This document shows, piece by piece, positions 8,169 to 16,875 of a stretch of 64,000 nt of DNA. The notes under the pieces were generated by a model, which was not told where the DNA came from, searched no databases, and saw only the letters and a list, made by a program, of their open reading frames with translations. The stretch is taken from positions 113,557,241-113,621,240 of the forward strand of contig OZ038383.1 of the NCBI GenBank assembly GCA_964036045.1. The letters are read 5' to 3'. The number at the start of each line of letters is the position of its first letter. The first letter of the stretch is position 1. Both the position numbers and the translations under genes were made by a program. The DNA is from Eutreptiella sp. 'Long Island Sound 2002' (Eukaryota; Euglenozoa; Euglenophyceae; Eutreptiales; Eutreptiaceae).

Positions 8169-11100
8169 CCCTGTACCGGGACGACCAACTCTCGTGGCTT
8201 TCGTCACCTGAGCACCATGTGGAATGCCAATGGATCCACCCCGAACGCAATCAGCTCGAAGTGGCCGCGCTGGACACTGAGCCCACTGGGCCAGCGAATC
8301 AGGAGTACGGCGTAAGGCCGGAAGTGGCGAACCGAGTGGTTGCGGACCTGGGAGCGTCGGATCTGGCCCTGGATGCGTTCTCTTCAGGAACCTCCGCCCA
8401 TCTTCGGGTATGTGAGAAGTACTGGAGCGCACAGGACTCTGCGTGGAAGAAGCACTGGGGTCCGCATCAGGGCTTGATGTGGATCCATTGCCCCCGTTGG
8501 GACATTCCAAGAGCGATAGCGAAGATTCGCAAGGACCGCTCCAAGGCAGTGCTGGTTGTTCCTATGGGATGCACCGAGGAGGAAAGTACCCGACATTGGG
8601 TAGCCTCATTGACCAACATGACCTTAAACAAGGTCGTCCTACCGGCTGGAGAGAGTGTCTATCAAGACGCTAAGGGACAGCCCATGCCACCCCAGAGATG
8701 GCCAACAGAATTCCACTATGTGGATGGGGGCCTTGATCAGGCCGACACCACGGACTTCGTGTGTGTCAACCGCATCATAGCAGAGCCTTGGAGGCAATGC
8801 TTTGCGGTTCCCCCTGTTGACATCGAAGAATCGGACTCCGAAGAACCCCTCACTGAAGAGGAGTGGGATCTGGTTCAGGGGTATATGGATCAGCCCTTTC
8901 ACGACTGGGGAAACCAGCGTGAGGGCAAAGGCCAGGACAAAGCCTGGTGGGAAGTGGACTCAATCGTCTCTGGTTCCTATGACGGGGATACCTTCGTACA
9001 GAGGGTGCTGGATCACATGTCCAGCCAAGACGAGCCGCCTGGCGGTAACCCACCCACCTACGGCGATCTGTTCCGAGGCAAAACCAGAGATGGCCCTTTG
9101 GGCCACCTGGGAAGACCACCTGAGCCGAAAGCGAGCGGAGTAGCTACCCCTCAAGTAAGCTCCGTGGTTCAAGTGCCCGGAAAAGCCAAGGCGGAGTCCG
9201 ATGACTGCCCCAAGATCCAGGCGTTGAGGGCCAGGCTGAAGCGGAAGTATGGCGAGACCTTCTTCAGCGGAAAGCCTGTGTTCCCCCCACCGGTGCGTGG
9301 ACCGTATGGCGAGGCCAAGATACGACTGAAGCAGGACCCCCGTGTGTATCGTCACCGGGAGTTTGCCCTAAGGGGCGAGAGGAAAGAGGCCATGGAGAAG
9401 ATCCTCCGTGACTTCATCCAGAGAGGCTGGCTTGAGCCGTGCCACTCCGAATGGGCCTCTCCTTGCTTCGTCGTCCCCAAGAAGGTTGCCGGTGAGTGGC
9501 GGCTCGTGGTCGACTACCGCGGCCTGAACGCCCAAACGCAGCACGACAGCTATACGCTGCCCCTCATTGAGGATATGCTGCAAAAAAAACACCGGCGGAG
9601 GATCTTCACGGTGATTGACCTGAAACATGGTTATCATCAGATGCCTCTCGCCGAGGAGTCCCGTGCCTGCACAGCCATGAGCACCCCACTTGGACCTCTC
9701 CAGTGGAAGGTGATGCCCATGGGCGTAACCAACGGCAATGCGGCTTTTCAGCGGATGCTGGAGAACCTGCTTGAGCCGGTGCGCGACTGTGCGGACCCCT
9801 TCGTGGACGACGTGATCATCGCGTCCGGGGACCCCAGCATGAGCTACGAGGAGCTCCTGGAGGCACACGAGAGGGACGTCACTCGAGTGCTGGACCTTCT
9901 GGTCCGGCACAAACTCACGGGCAGCAGTGACAAGGCCACCATTGCGGTAAGCGAGGTGGTCTTCGCTGGCCACGTAGTCGGGGACGGGCAGCGAAAGCCC
10001 ATACCTGGCAAGGTGGCTGCGATTGAGCACTGGGAAAAGCCCAAGACGGTCTCTGAGCTACGGGCGTACTTGGGGTTCTGCAATTACTACTCGGGGTATA
10101 TCAAAATGTATGCCGAGTATGCAGCCCCCATGACGACCATGCTCAAGGGCAACCGAGAGGAGACCAAGAAGGGGTCCAAGAAGGCTCTGGTCTGGACTGA
10201 AGAGTCTGACCGGGCCTTTGAGGGGATGAAGCAGGCGCTGCTATCCGCAGTGGGTCTGCACCTCGTGGATCCCGACCGAGGGTTCGTCCTGCGCACCGAC
10301 GCTTCCGACTACGCCATTGGGGCTGTGTTGGAGCAAGTGCTTGACGATGGGAGGCACGTGCCCGTGGCCTTCTGGAGCCGAGTCCTGGCGGAAGGCCAGA
10401 GACGGACGTGGACGCCCCGTGAAAAGGAGGCGTATGCCATCGTCATGGCTCTCAGGAAATGGGCTGGGTACATAGCCCTCCATCCCGTCACCGTCTGCAC
10501 CGACCATCAGAGTCTGCAGTCGTGGCACAAGGAGCACGTGGACACCCCCTCAGGTCCCGCCTCCCGACGGGCAAGATGGCACGAGACCTTGGCCAAGTTC
10601 GACCTTACGGTTGTTTATATTCCTGGAAAGGATAACACCGTGGCGGACTGTCTCAGTAGGTGGGCCTATCCCGCCAGCAAGGGCATGCAGGATATCTCTG
10701 CCCATGGCGATGAGGCTGAGACCGCTGAAGCCAAGAAGATCATTGAAATGGAGCGCCTGATGGAGGAGGAGGGTGCCAAATGCTTCGTCGTCATGGCCGC
10801 AGATGCCCCCCCCGCTTCGAGGGTGAGCAGAGCGGTCAGTGTACTCGCCCCTGTGGGTGCCGCGGGCGGAAGGCCCGGTCAGGCACCCCCTGTGGGAGTG
10901 GAGTCCGACAAGCACCTCTTCCCAGAGTCTTGCCTCCAGGACGACTGGACCGACGATTACGCCAAGTCTGAGGCCTTTGCGGCCGAGTATAGGGCTGTGA
11001 CCGACCCTGACGACGGGCAGAAGTGGCCAAAGGGGCTGACTGAGGAGAATGGCAAGCTCTACCGGAATGGTAAGCTGCTAGTCCCAGAGTCCCGAGTGCT

Positions 11101-12442
11101 CGAGCTGTGTGAAGCTTGGCACCACCACATGCTGCACCCAGGGGTCAAGAAGCAAGCTCTTGACATGCAGCGTCGGTTCGAGATCGACCATATCGTTCTC
11201 TACACCGCCATCAAGAGGGTCAGGAAGGGTTGCTCGGTCTGTCAGGCCTGCAATCCCGACAACCGGAACGTCAAGGGGGAACCCCAATGGACCCCGGTTC
11301 CTGACCAGCCCATGGAGAGCGTGGCCATGGACGTCTTCTCCATGCCCGAAGTGCACATTGGCAAGGAGACCTTTGACTGTGTGGTTCTCTGTGTGGACCG
11401 CCACAGCGGCTACGTTGTAGCCGTTCCGGCACGCAAAAAGGGGTTGCTTGCCAAGGAAGTGGCAGTCATGATGATTCGTCATTGGCTGACCGTCTTTGAC
11501 ATCCCCCGCACCATTTGCAGTGACCGAGGGCCCCAGTTTACTGGTGGCTGGTTCAAGGCCATGTGTTCCCTCATGGGGATACGTCATGCCAAGAGCGTCG
11601 CCTATCTCAGCCGGTCTAACGGCCGTGCTGAAGTGGCTGGACGGCAGCTGTTCGAGAAGCTGCGCAAGATCCACATCACCAATCCACGGCGGAACTGGTT
11701 CGAGGAGATGTGGCCTGCTCTGAAGGCCCATCATGACACCCCCACTCCGGGCGGTTTGTCCCCTCACCAGATTCTCTTCGGCAGGGACCCCCTGGGTAGG
11801 GGACTTCCCTTGTCTGGTGATGGCATGGCTATGGATGCCAAGGAGTTCTTCGCGCGGCAAGAGCAAACGGCGCGGGACATCCGCCAGCAGCTTGAAAAGG
11901 AGCATGCTGAGCGTCAGAAGTCCGCCCCGAGCTCGACAGCGCAGAAGTTCAGGGTGGGAGACCCGGTGTGGGTGATCAGACCCCGCCCCATGGGCACCCA
12001 CCGCACCAAAACCTGGTTCACACCCGGCGAGGTGGTCCGCAGGATTGGTGAGGACACCTACCGCATCAAGGTGGGTCACAGACAGTTCCGGGAGCGCCAC
12101 GAGAGTCAACTCCGTGTGCGGGAACCCGACCTCCGTGGCCGACATGTGTCCCTGGACTACGCCAAGCATGAGGCCGATTCGGACGACGACTATGCTGAGC
12201 AGGACGACTATACTGTCGAGAAAATCCTGGCTCAGCGTCCGAAGGCCTCGGCACCTGGAGGTCTGGAGTTCAAGGTTCGTTGGCGAGGCTATGGGCCGTC
12301 CCACGACACCTGGGAACCAGTCTCCTCGTTTGTGCCGCGGGTCAATACTCCCTTCATGGAGTACATCCGCAAGCACAAGACCAAGATCCACGTTTCGGAC
12401 TTGGCAGCACTCACCCGGGCGATTGCAGCCAGGGGTGCCTGA
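8165..12442 (+). CDS. pol: Pol: methylase-like domain, RT, RNase H, integrase, chromodomain (1425 aa)
   Basis: The frame from ATG 8165 to TGA 12442 is intact. Residues about 59-165 resemble a degenerate Dam-like methylase domain (starting DLALDAFSS, later LVVPMG). Reverse transcriptase spans about 407-620, with the FVDD active site at 546-549 and VIDLKHGYHQ upstream. RNase H carries D712, E755, D780 and D828. The integrase zinc finger has HHHMLH and CSVC at about 986-1026. The integrase core has D1056, D1120 and E1156, with the D-35-E spacing of the family. A C-terminal integrase domain follows at about 1262-1317. The chromodomain at about 1347-1404 has all three aromatic cage residues (Y1349, W1373, Y1376) and an acidic stretch before it. 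It should copy the RNA into DNA and insert it; the chromodomain should bind methylated histone H3. Protease is absent here because it lies in the preceding frame. A start 23 residues earlier (ATG 8096) exists but lies inside protease coding. Confidence 0.95.
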   Translation: MTLYRDDQLSWLSSPEHHVECQWIHPERNQLEVAALDTEPTGPANQEYGVRPEVANRVVADLGASDLALDAFSSGTSAHLRVCEKYWSAQDSAWKKHWGPHQGLMWIHCPRWDIPRAIAKIRKDRSKAVLVVPMGCTEEESTRHWVASLTNMTLNKVVLPAGESVYQDAKGQPMPPQRWPTEFHYVDGGLDQADTTDFVCVNRIIAEPWRQCFAVPPVDIEESDSEEPLTEEEWDLVQGYMDQPFHDWGNQREGKGQDKAWWEVDSIVSGSYDGDTFVQRVLDHMSSQDEPPGGNPPTYGDLFRGKTRDGPLGHLGRPPEPKASGVATPQVSSVVQVPGKAKAESDDCPKIQALRARLKRKYGETFFSGKPVFPPPVRGPYGEAKIRLKQDPRVYRHREFALRGERKEAMEKILRDFIQRGWLEPCHSEWASPCFVVPKKVAGEWRLVVDYRGLNAQTQHDSYTLPLIEDMLQKKHRRRIFTVIDLKHGYHQMPLAEESRACTAMSTPLGPLQWKVMPMGVTNGNAAFQRMLENLLEPVRDCADPFVDDVIIASGDPSMSYEELLEAHERDVTRVLDLLVRHKLTGSSDKATIAVSEVVFAGHVVGDGQRKPIPGKVAAIEHWEKPKTVSELRAYLGFCNYYSGYIKMYAEYAAPMTTMLKGNREETKKGSKKALVWTEESDRAFEGMKQALLSAVGLHLVDPDRGFVLRTDASDYAIGAVLEQVLDDGRHVPVAFWSRVLAEGQRRTWTPREKEAYAIVMALRKWAGYIALHPVTVCTDHQSLQSWHKEHVDTPSGPASRRARWHETLAKFDLTVVYIPGKDNTVADCLSRWAYPASKGMQDISAHGDEAETAEAKKIIEMERLMEEEGAKCFVVMAADAPPASRVSRAVSVLAPVGAAGGRPGQAPPVGVESDKHLFPESCLQDDWTDDYAKSEAFAAEYRAVTDPDDGQKWPKGLTEENGKLYRNGKLLVPESRVLELCEAWHHHMLHPGVKKQALDMQRRFEIDHIVLYTAIKRVRKGCSVCQACNPDNRNVKGEPQWTPVPDQPMESVAMDVFSMPEVHIGKETFDCVVLCVDRHSGYVVAVPARKKGLLAKEVAVMMIRHWLTVFDIPRTICSDRGPQFTGGWFKAMCSLMGIRHAKSVAYLSRSNGRAEVAGRQLFEKLRKIHITNPRRNWFEEMWPALKAHHDTPTPGGLSPHQILFGRDPLGRGLPLSGDGMAMDAKEFFARQEQTARDIRQQLEKEHAERQKSAPSSTAQKFRVGDPVWVIRPRPMGTHRTKTWFTPGEVVRRIGEDTYRIKVGHRQFRERHESQLRVREPDLRGRHVSLDYAKHEADSDDDYAEQDDYTVEKILAQRPKASAPGGLEFKVRWRGYGPSHDTWEPVSSFVPRVNTPFMEYIRKHKTKIHVSDLAALTRAIAARGA
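8339..8660 (+). other. Dam-like (methylase-like) domain upstream of RT, probably inactive
   Basis: Pol residues about 59-165 show the order D-x-F-S/A, an aromatic-rich W-x4-W segment, a W-I-H-C-P-R-W stretch, then a beta strand AVLVVP and a closing L-P-x-G. From memory this order matches a domain found in several algal and protist retroelement polyproteins and in DIRS-type elements, often called Dam-like N6-adenine methyltransferase. The catalytic NPPF/DPPY-type motif is replaced here by HCPRW, so methyl transfer looks unlikely and a structural or nucleic-acid-binding role is more plausible. Confidence 0.45.
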
Positions 12443-13829
12443 TCAGCGCCCTGAGCTCTCCCCTGATGTGTTATGAGCGCTTGTGAGGCCGACGAATCGT
12501 CCCTTACTTGCTTGCTCTATTCCATCTTTCGGTGACGGAGTGGCCATATACCCCCCCCTGCTGTATCCAGAGGCGGATGGCCCCTCTCTTCTTCTATTCG
12601 TCACTCACCCCCCTGCTGAATCCTTGGGAAACCAGGTAGGGCGACTGACCTTCATTTTTCTGAGCTCTTGGGGCCTTGAAGCCCATACGACGTTGCGCAA
12701 CGGATGCCGCTGTCATCGGCATTGCGATTTTTTTGGTGTGTGGTCTGGTTCCATGGCATTTGCGGAATCCAGACCAGTCGCGTGTGTCTCGGGACTATAT
12801 ATGCCTGAACTCAGGCGTTATCCTGTCCATCCTCCTGCATTTGCCTTATCCTGACCGTGGCGTGGTTTGGCACTCTGTTCTGAGTGTGTTTACACGCCTA
12901 TTTACCCAAATTGTTGCTTGCTTTTCTGCCCGCCAGGATATGTGCATCTGTATGTTAAGTGTCATCAGCCCATCGCTGAGGGATGGACTGTTTTTCACCA
13001 CGAATCGGGATACAGAGGCGCCTTGAGTCGCTGTGTACATATCCTTACAGCCTGGTCCAGCCTGGACCAGTACTTGATTACAGATTCTACTGTTTGAGTG
13101 CCCGTGATACCGTGTTGCCCTATTCGCTGTGATGTGTGGAGATCCTGATGGCGCCAGGCGGGAAGCCCAGTTGCCTGACTACACTCCCAGCGGTCCGCCA
13201 CTGTCAGTCCCAGTGTGAGCCTACCGATTTGCAGACGCACTTGCATTCGGATGGCGGCCTCCTGACCTCGGTCAGTCTGCCTGGGAAACTGGTGGTTTGA
13301 GGAGTCGATGCCTCCGCCCACACTGCATGAGGACTCCCTCATGTATGGCCACGCTTCGTGGTAGTAGGGCGAGGGAAAAGACGGCCTTGATGCCCGATCC
13401 CTTCAGGAGGAGTTCCCTTACGATTTGGGGTTCGTAAGGAGTTCGACTATGGCACTCTGGACTCGCGTCGTATGGATATGGACATGGTGCGCCCGAGGAA
13501 GGACCCGTGGGGACTCTCCCCAGTCGGCGGGCCTTGGGAAGCTTGGGGTAGCCTGATGGATCTTTGTGGTCGCTCTCGACTTGTGGGGCCACCTCGGCCG
13601 TCGTGTGACGCCTATGTTGGCCGTGTATGCCACTGCCACTGTGGTGGTGACCGTAGCAGCCGGCACCCGGTGCGCCTGGTATGGGTTAACGGGTCCTTTG
13701 GATGCCGAACAATCGCCGCCAGGACCCGGGACTTGATACTTGATACTATACATGTGCTACGAGCTGTTACAGCGGCATACCTATCCCACTGTGGGATACC
13801 TATCTTACTGTGACTTACTGAAGTGAGGA
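12443..13829 (+). other. 3' non-coding spacer between pol and 3' LTR
   Basis: The 1387 bases after the Pol stop hold only short unrelated open frames, none recognised. A direct repeat of ACCCCCC-TGCTG-x-ATCC occurs near 12549 and 12608. TATCCCAC (13783-13790) and GTGGGATA (13792-13799) form an 8-bp perfect palindrome shortly before the LTR, followed by a near-repeat (CCTATC-TTACTGTGAC). The length is unusual for Ty3 elements but common where a former extra frame has decayed; no trace of an envelope or other gene is seen. Confidence 0.6.
13820..13829 (+). other. Polypurine tract, plus-strand primer
   Basis: GAAGTGAGGA (nine of ten purines) lies immediately before TGTGACAC, a typical Ty3 LTR start. 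This is where the RNase H-resistant primer for plus-strand DNA should be. A richer purine run at 13919-13934 exists but sits inside sequence that I place in the LTR, with no TG start right after it. Confidence 0.5.
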
Positions 13830-13860
13830 TGTGACACCCCCCCCCCCCTTTTCGGGGAGT

Positions 13861-13948
13861 GGTCCTGGGTACCCGCTGCCATGCGTGGGTGTTATCGAGC
13901 CCCCCCAGGGTTTGCTCTAAGGAGGGGGGTGAGGCGGTACCCAGAACC
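13861..13948. other. Long imperfect hairpin near the start of the 3' LTR
   Basis: Bases 13861-13876 (GGTCCTGGGTACCCGC) can pair with 13934-13948 (GCGGTACCCAGAACC), with one mismatch and one bulged C. Inside it, the C run at 13900-13906 can pair with the G run at 13924-13929. The 88-base element is U3-proximal and could form a cruciform or RNA stem. Its 5' LTR partner lies outside the window, so conservation cannot be tested here. Confidence 0.55.
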
Positions 13949-13950
13949 CC

Positions 13951-14655
13951 ATGGCCGGGTTACGGCATACAACCGGTCTCCGGTCCACTAACCCCATGCA
14001 CGGCGTGTTCCGTGCCATGAAGCCCCGCATCGGCAACCGATGCACCGCCAGCGGAGATTTGTGTATCAGAATATCAGGAATCAACAGGGTTTTATTTTCA
14101 TATTGTTTCCGTCAATTTTTATGCTTCCGTTCCGATACTCACTGTTTTGACTGCTGGCGGTTGGTTCGCGACTTTACCGTAACCGCCAGTTTAACTGTTT
14201 ATAATGGAAATTTTAACGCTATCCGCGACGAAGGCTCCAAAGTCGCCAGGAACTGCATGGATGCTTCCGCAATTTTCATAATTAATACTCGCAACCTTAA
14301 TCCGAATTTTTCAGGATGTCGAAATCGGATTTTCGACTTCGACATCCCCGCACTTGATTTGACCTCTTTCGAGTGGACCTACGTGCTTCCGTATGCACGA
14401 ATCAACTTCCCTTTTATCCTGCCCTCCATTTGTCTTAAAGATATGGGCAAAACAAAGTTGATTCGTGAGGCCACTTGTGAAGGTCATATCTCGTGTTACT
14501 TGCGAGTATTGACGATAAGGAAACGTGGGATGTATTCACAATACTCCCGACGTAATTTAGGAAGCTTCATATGCCTTGCGTTTCTACACATGCGCGCTAG
14601 TGTAATGGATCATGGTCAAGAGGGTAGAGTTTGCGTTATAACTCTTTGGCCATGA
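13951..14655 (+). CDS. Open reading frame within the LTR, unrecognised (234 aa)
   Basis: An ATG at 13951 opens 234 codons inside the LTR; the matching 5' LTR part (1-421) is also open. The product is rich in Cys, Arg and aromatic residues and shows no domain that I recognise. Of the four substitutions between the two LTR copies in the shared part, two are silent and two change an amino acid (His/Asn, Glu/Asp), which says nothing about selection. It may be chance, but it is the longest frame in the LTR. A coding role is unproven. Confidence 0.15.
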   Translation: MAGLRHTTGLRSTNPMHGVFRAMKPRIGNRCTASGDLCIRISGINRVLFSYCFRQFLCFRSDTHCFDCWRLVRDFTVTASLTVYNGNFNAIRDEGSKVARNCMDASAIFIINTRNLNPNFSGCRNRIFDFDIPALDLTSFEWTYVLPYARINFPFILPSICLKDMGKTKLIREATCEGHISCYLRVLTIRKRGMYSQYSRRNLGSFICLAFLHMRASVMDHGQEGRVCVITLWP

Positions 14656-16875
14656 TATTGCGTGCGTTAAGATAACTTTCGAGTGTAGCGCGCAAGTGTT
14701 GGTGTTGCATAGGAACTCTCCTTGAGTTCCTATGAGCGATTGACACAAAGTTATGCCCTTGGAGGGGCATGACATATCGTGGTGGGAGCTGCTTTTTGGG
14801 GCAATATGTGGTATGTGCCATATGTTGTGTTGCGTGCCCATTTGGCGGGTCCATTGCTCCAAGTCGAACCCGCCAATGGACCTCATATTGTGCAAGCCCC
14901 TTCTCCATACTCCCTACGGTCAATTGCAAGCCTAACCTTCGTGAAGGGAAGCTTGTGTGGTGATCCCGAAGCGATGCGTTGGGAGCAAGGTGTGTGTTTT
15001 ACAATTTTCCATATTTTCATGTGCCCACTTGGGAAGCAGCGCTCGTAACCTTTCATGGCGCCCCAAGTGGAGCACATATGTGGGATCGAAGGTCATTGGT
15101 GTCAAGTCATTGTGTTTAGAAGGATTAGTTGATTGCACGAACCAAGCCAAAGATATTATAATATAATTGTGCACCTTTCAATGCACTTTTGTGTGTCTTT
15201 GTGCCAATTTTGCCATTTTTGGCTCGTCATGATGTCAAGTGGCGAACGTATATCTCAACGTTGCGCTCAATTGACATCATGACCCAAGTATGTTATGAGG
15301 GTGCATACTTCGGTCGCCAACATATCTTGGACCCGGCGAATAACTCCTCTTGAGCTTGGCATACCGTGGCCGCCATGTTGGCGATTTGGGACTATCTCAA
15401 ATCATGGGCTCACTTGGCGACCCTGCCATTCCCAATACCGGAGGAGTTGGGCGACGCCCCAAAGATATGTTGGACATATATGACTTGATACCAATCCTAT
15501 GGCACACTCCGGTCCGAGTCGGACATGTGCCTCATTTGCCCTAACCATGAGTGTGCGCAATTTTGGCCATTTTGAGCATTTTTCTACTTTTGCTGCCCGC
15601 CGTGCACTATGTTCTAACCTTCGTGCACGCCGGACGCATGGACCAATGGACCATATATGACATGGGTGTTATGGGTAATGGTCCCCATCGTCCACACACC
15701 ACGTGGGCGAAGCGGAGCCGCCTTCGTTAAGGCGCTAGGCCAAATTGAGTGTGGGCAATTTTGCCATTTTTGCATTCGTGGACCCAATTGGGATCGTCAC
15801 CACGCCGAGTGGCATGGAGATCTTTGAGAGCCAAGGGCATGGGAGTCTTTGTTGGACTCCCGGTGGATCACGTATGGAATGGCTGATCGGATCTCCAAGC
15901 CGGCGTGGAGATATACTATTGGGAGCACACCGAATTTTGGCTCATTTCAGGCAGCCAAAATGACCCAATTTTGGGACCCCAATTTCCCCCTTCCGTGTGG
16001 TCAATTGGCGGCCCCATTCCTCTAAGCCCATAGGGAGCCCGGACCCAAATCCAAGTTGTACACTCAGATATAAGTCCTAGGTCCTGCCTCCTACCCTGTG
16101 AGCCATTGGTCTTACCTTGGCCGGGCGAGCCGCACGTGGGAATGACGCCAATTTTGGTGATTTTGGCATCATGACCCCACATGACTCATCCGTGCTGCCC
16201 TGATGCCGAGACCTCAGAGGGAACCAGGTTGGGTGAGGGCTCCGGGGAGTTCGTACTTGAAGGGCATAGGGTCAGTTGCCTCGTCCCTACCTCTGGCGGG
16301 TCCGAACGAGGGGTCAATTTTGGGGATTTTTGAGTTAATTTCAGTTTGGGCTGAAACAGCCCATTTTCAGCTACCAACTCCTGGGTGATAATGGCGGGGC
16401 CATATCTCTGGCTCAGAGGAGGGTTGGGACCTGCCGGTAAGGGAGCATAGGGAGCCACTGTCGGTTGGCCTTGGAGCCCATTGGTTCCCAGGAACTCGCC
16501 TGTGGCTGTGCGGGACACCTCTCCCATTGGCAGGGTTTCAGGGTCCGGACTGAGCAGGGCATGGGTTGTGTTTGAACCCCCGCCCACATCAGCCACTGAG
16601 AGGGTCGGACCTGGGATTGGGATATGAGTCGGGACTGAGTGTCTATTGCCCCTTGATGCCTTTACCCCAGTCCAGTCTTAACCCCATGTGTACATATCCT
16701 GATGTGTTGCTGTACATACATTCGTTCCCTCTTTGCAGAGTGGCAAGGATTCTGAAACGCTTTGTCACATGACACAGGCGTATTGATGCCCTTGTGAGCG
16801 TAGTGCCTTGCCTGCCTGCTCACTTGTGCGTGTCACCGCAGCGTCCCGTGGCCGGCCCCCCACGGGAACGCGTCA

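Larger units (their letters stand above)
1..16875 (+). mobile_element. Ty3/gypsy-type chromodomain LTR retrotransposon, nearly complete
   Basis: Two long direct repeats (1-2641 and 14235-16875 aligned at a constant offset of 14234 bp with no indel) flank Gag, protease, reverse transcriptase, RNase H, integrase and chromodomain coding. The domain order, with integrase after RNase H, is that of Ty3/gypsy (Metaviridae), and the C-terminal chromodomain places it with chromovirus-like elements. The first 404 bp of the 5' LTR lie outside the window if the 3' LTR begins at 13830, so the full element would be about 17.3 kb. That is large for the family because of the 3-kb LTRs and the 1442-residue Gag. 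LTR divergence near 1.2% by hand count points to a fairly recent insertion. The left target-site duplication cannot be seen; the right flank starts GGAGC. Confidence 0.95.
13830..16875 (+). repeat. 3' LTR (3046 bp)
   Basis: The right edge is set by comparison with the 5' LTR (ends GCGTCA at 16875). The left edge is inferred from TGTGACAC following the polypurine tract. TGAC near the start and GTCA at the end give a short terminal inverted repeat if the start is shifted by two bases. Only 14235-16875 can be checked against the other copy. A run of 12 C lies at 13837-13848. The U3 end carries a long imperfect hairpin at 13861-13948. Differences from the 5' copy include 15391, where a C-to-T change in the 1149-1169-type stem keeps a G-U pair. 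Confidence 0.8.

Noticed and set aside
9582-9589. A8 run in the reverse transcriptase coding as a frameshift site
   Set aside because: It matches a slippery A AAA AAA pattern, but RT continues with normal motifs in the same frame and shifting there would only truncate it. Probably a chance homopolymer.
12443-13829. Envelope-like or other third gene after Pol
   Set aside because: Only short frames without signal peptide, membrane segment pattern or known motif are present.
13919-13934. Purine run AAGGAGGGGGGTGAGG as the polypurine tract
   Set aside because: No TG-type LTR start follows it directly. The run at 13820-13829 is immediately followed by TGTGACAC and gives a more standard border.
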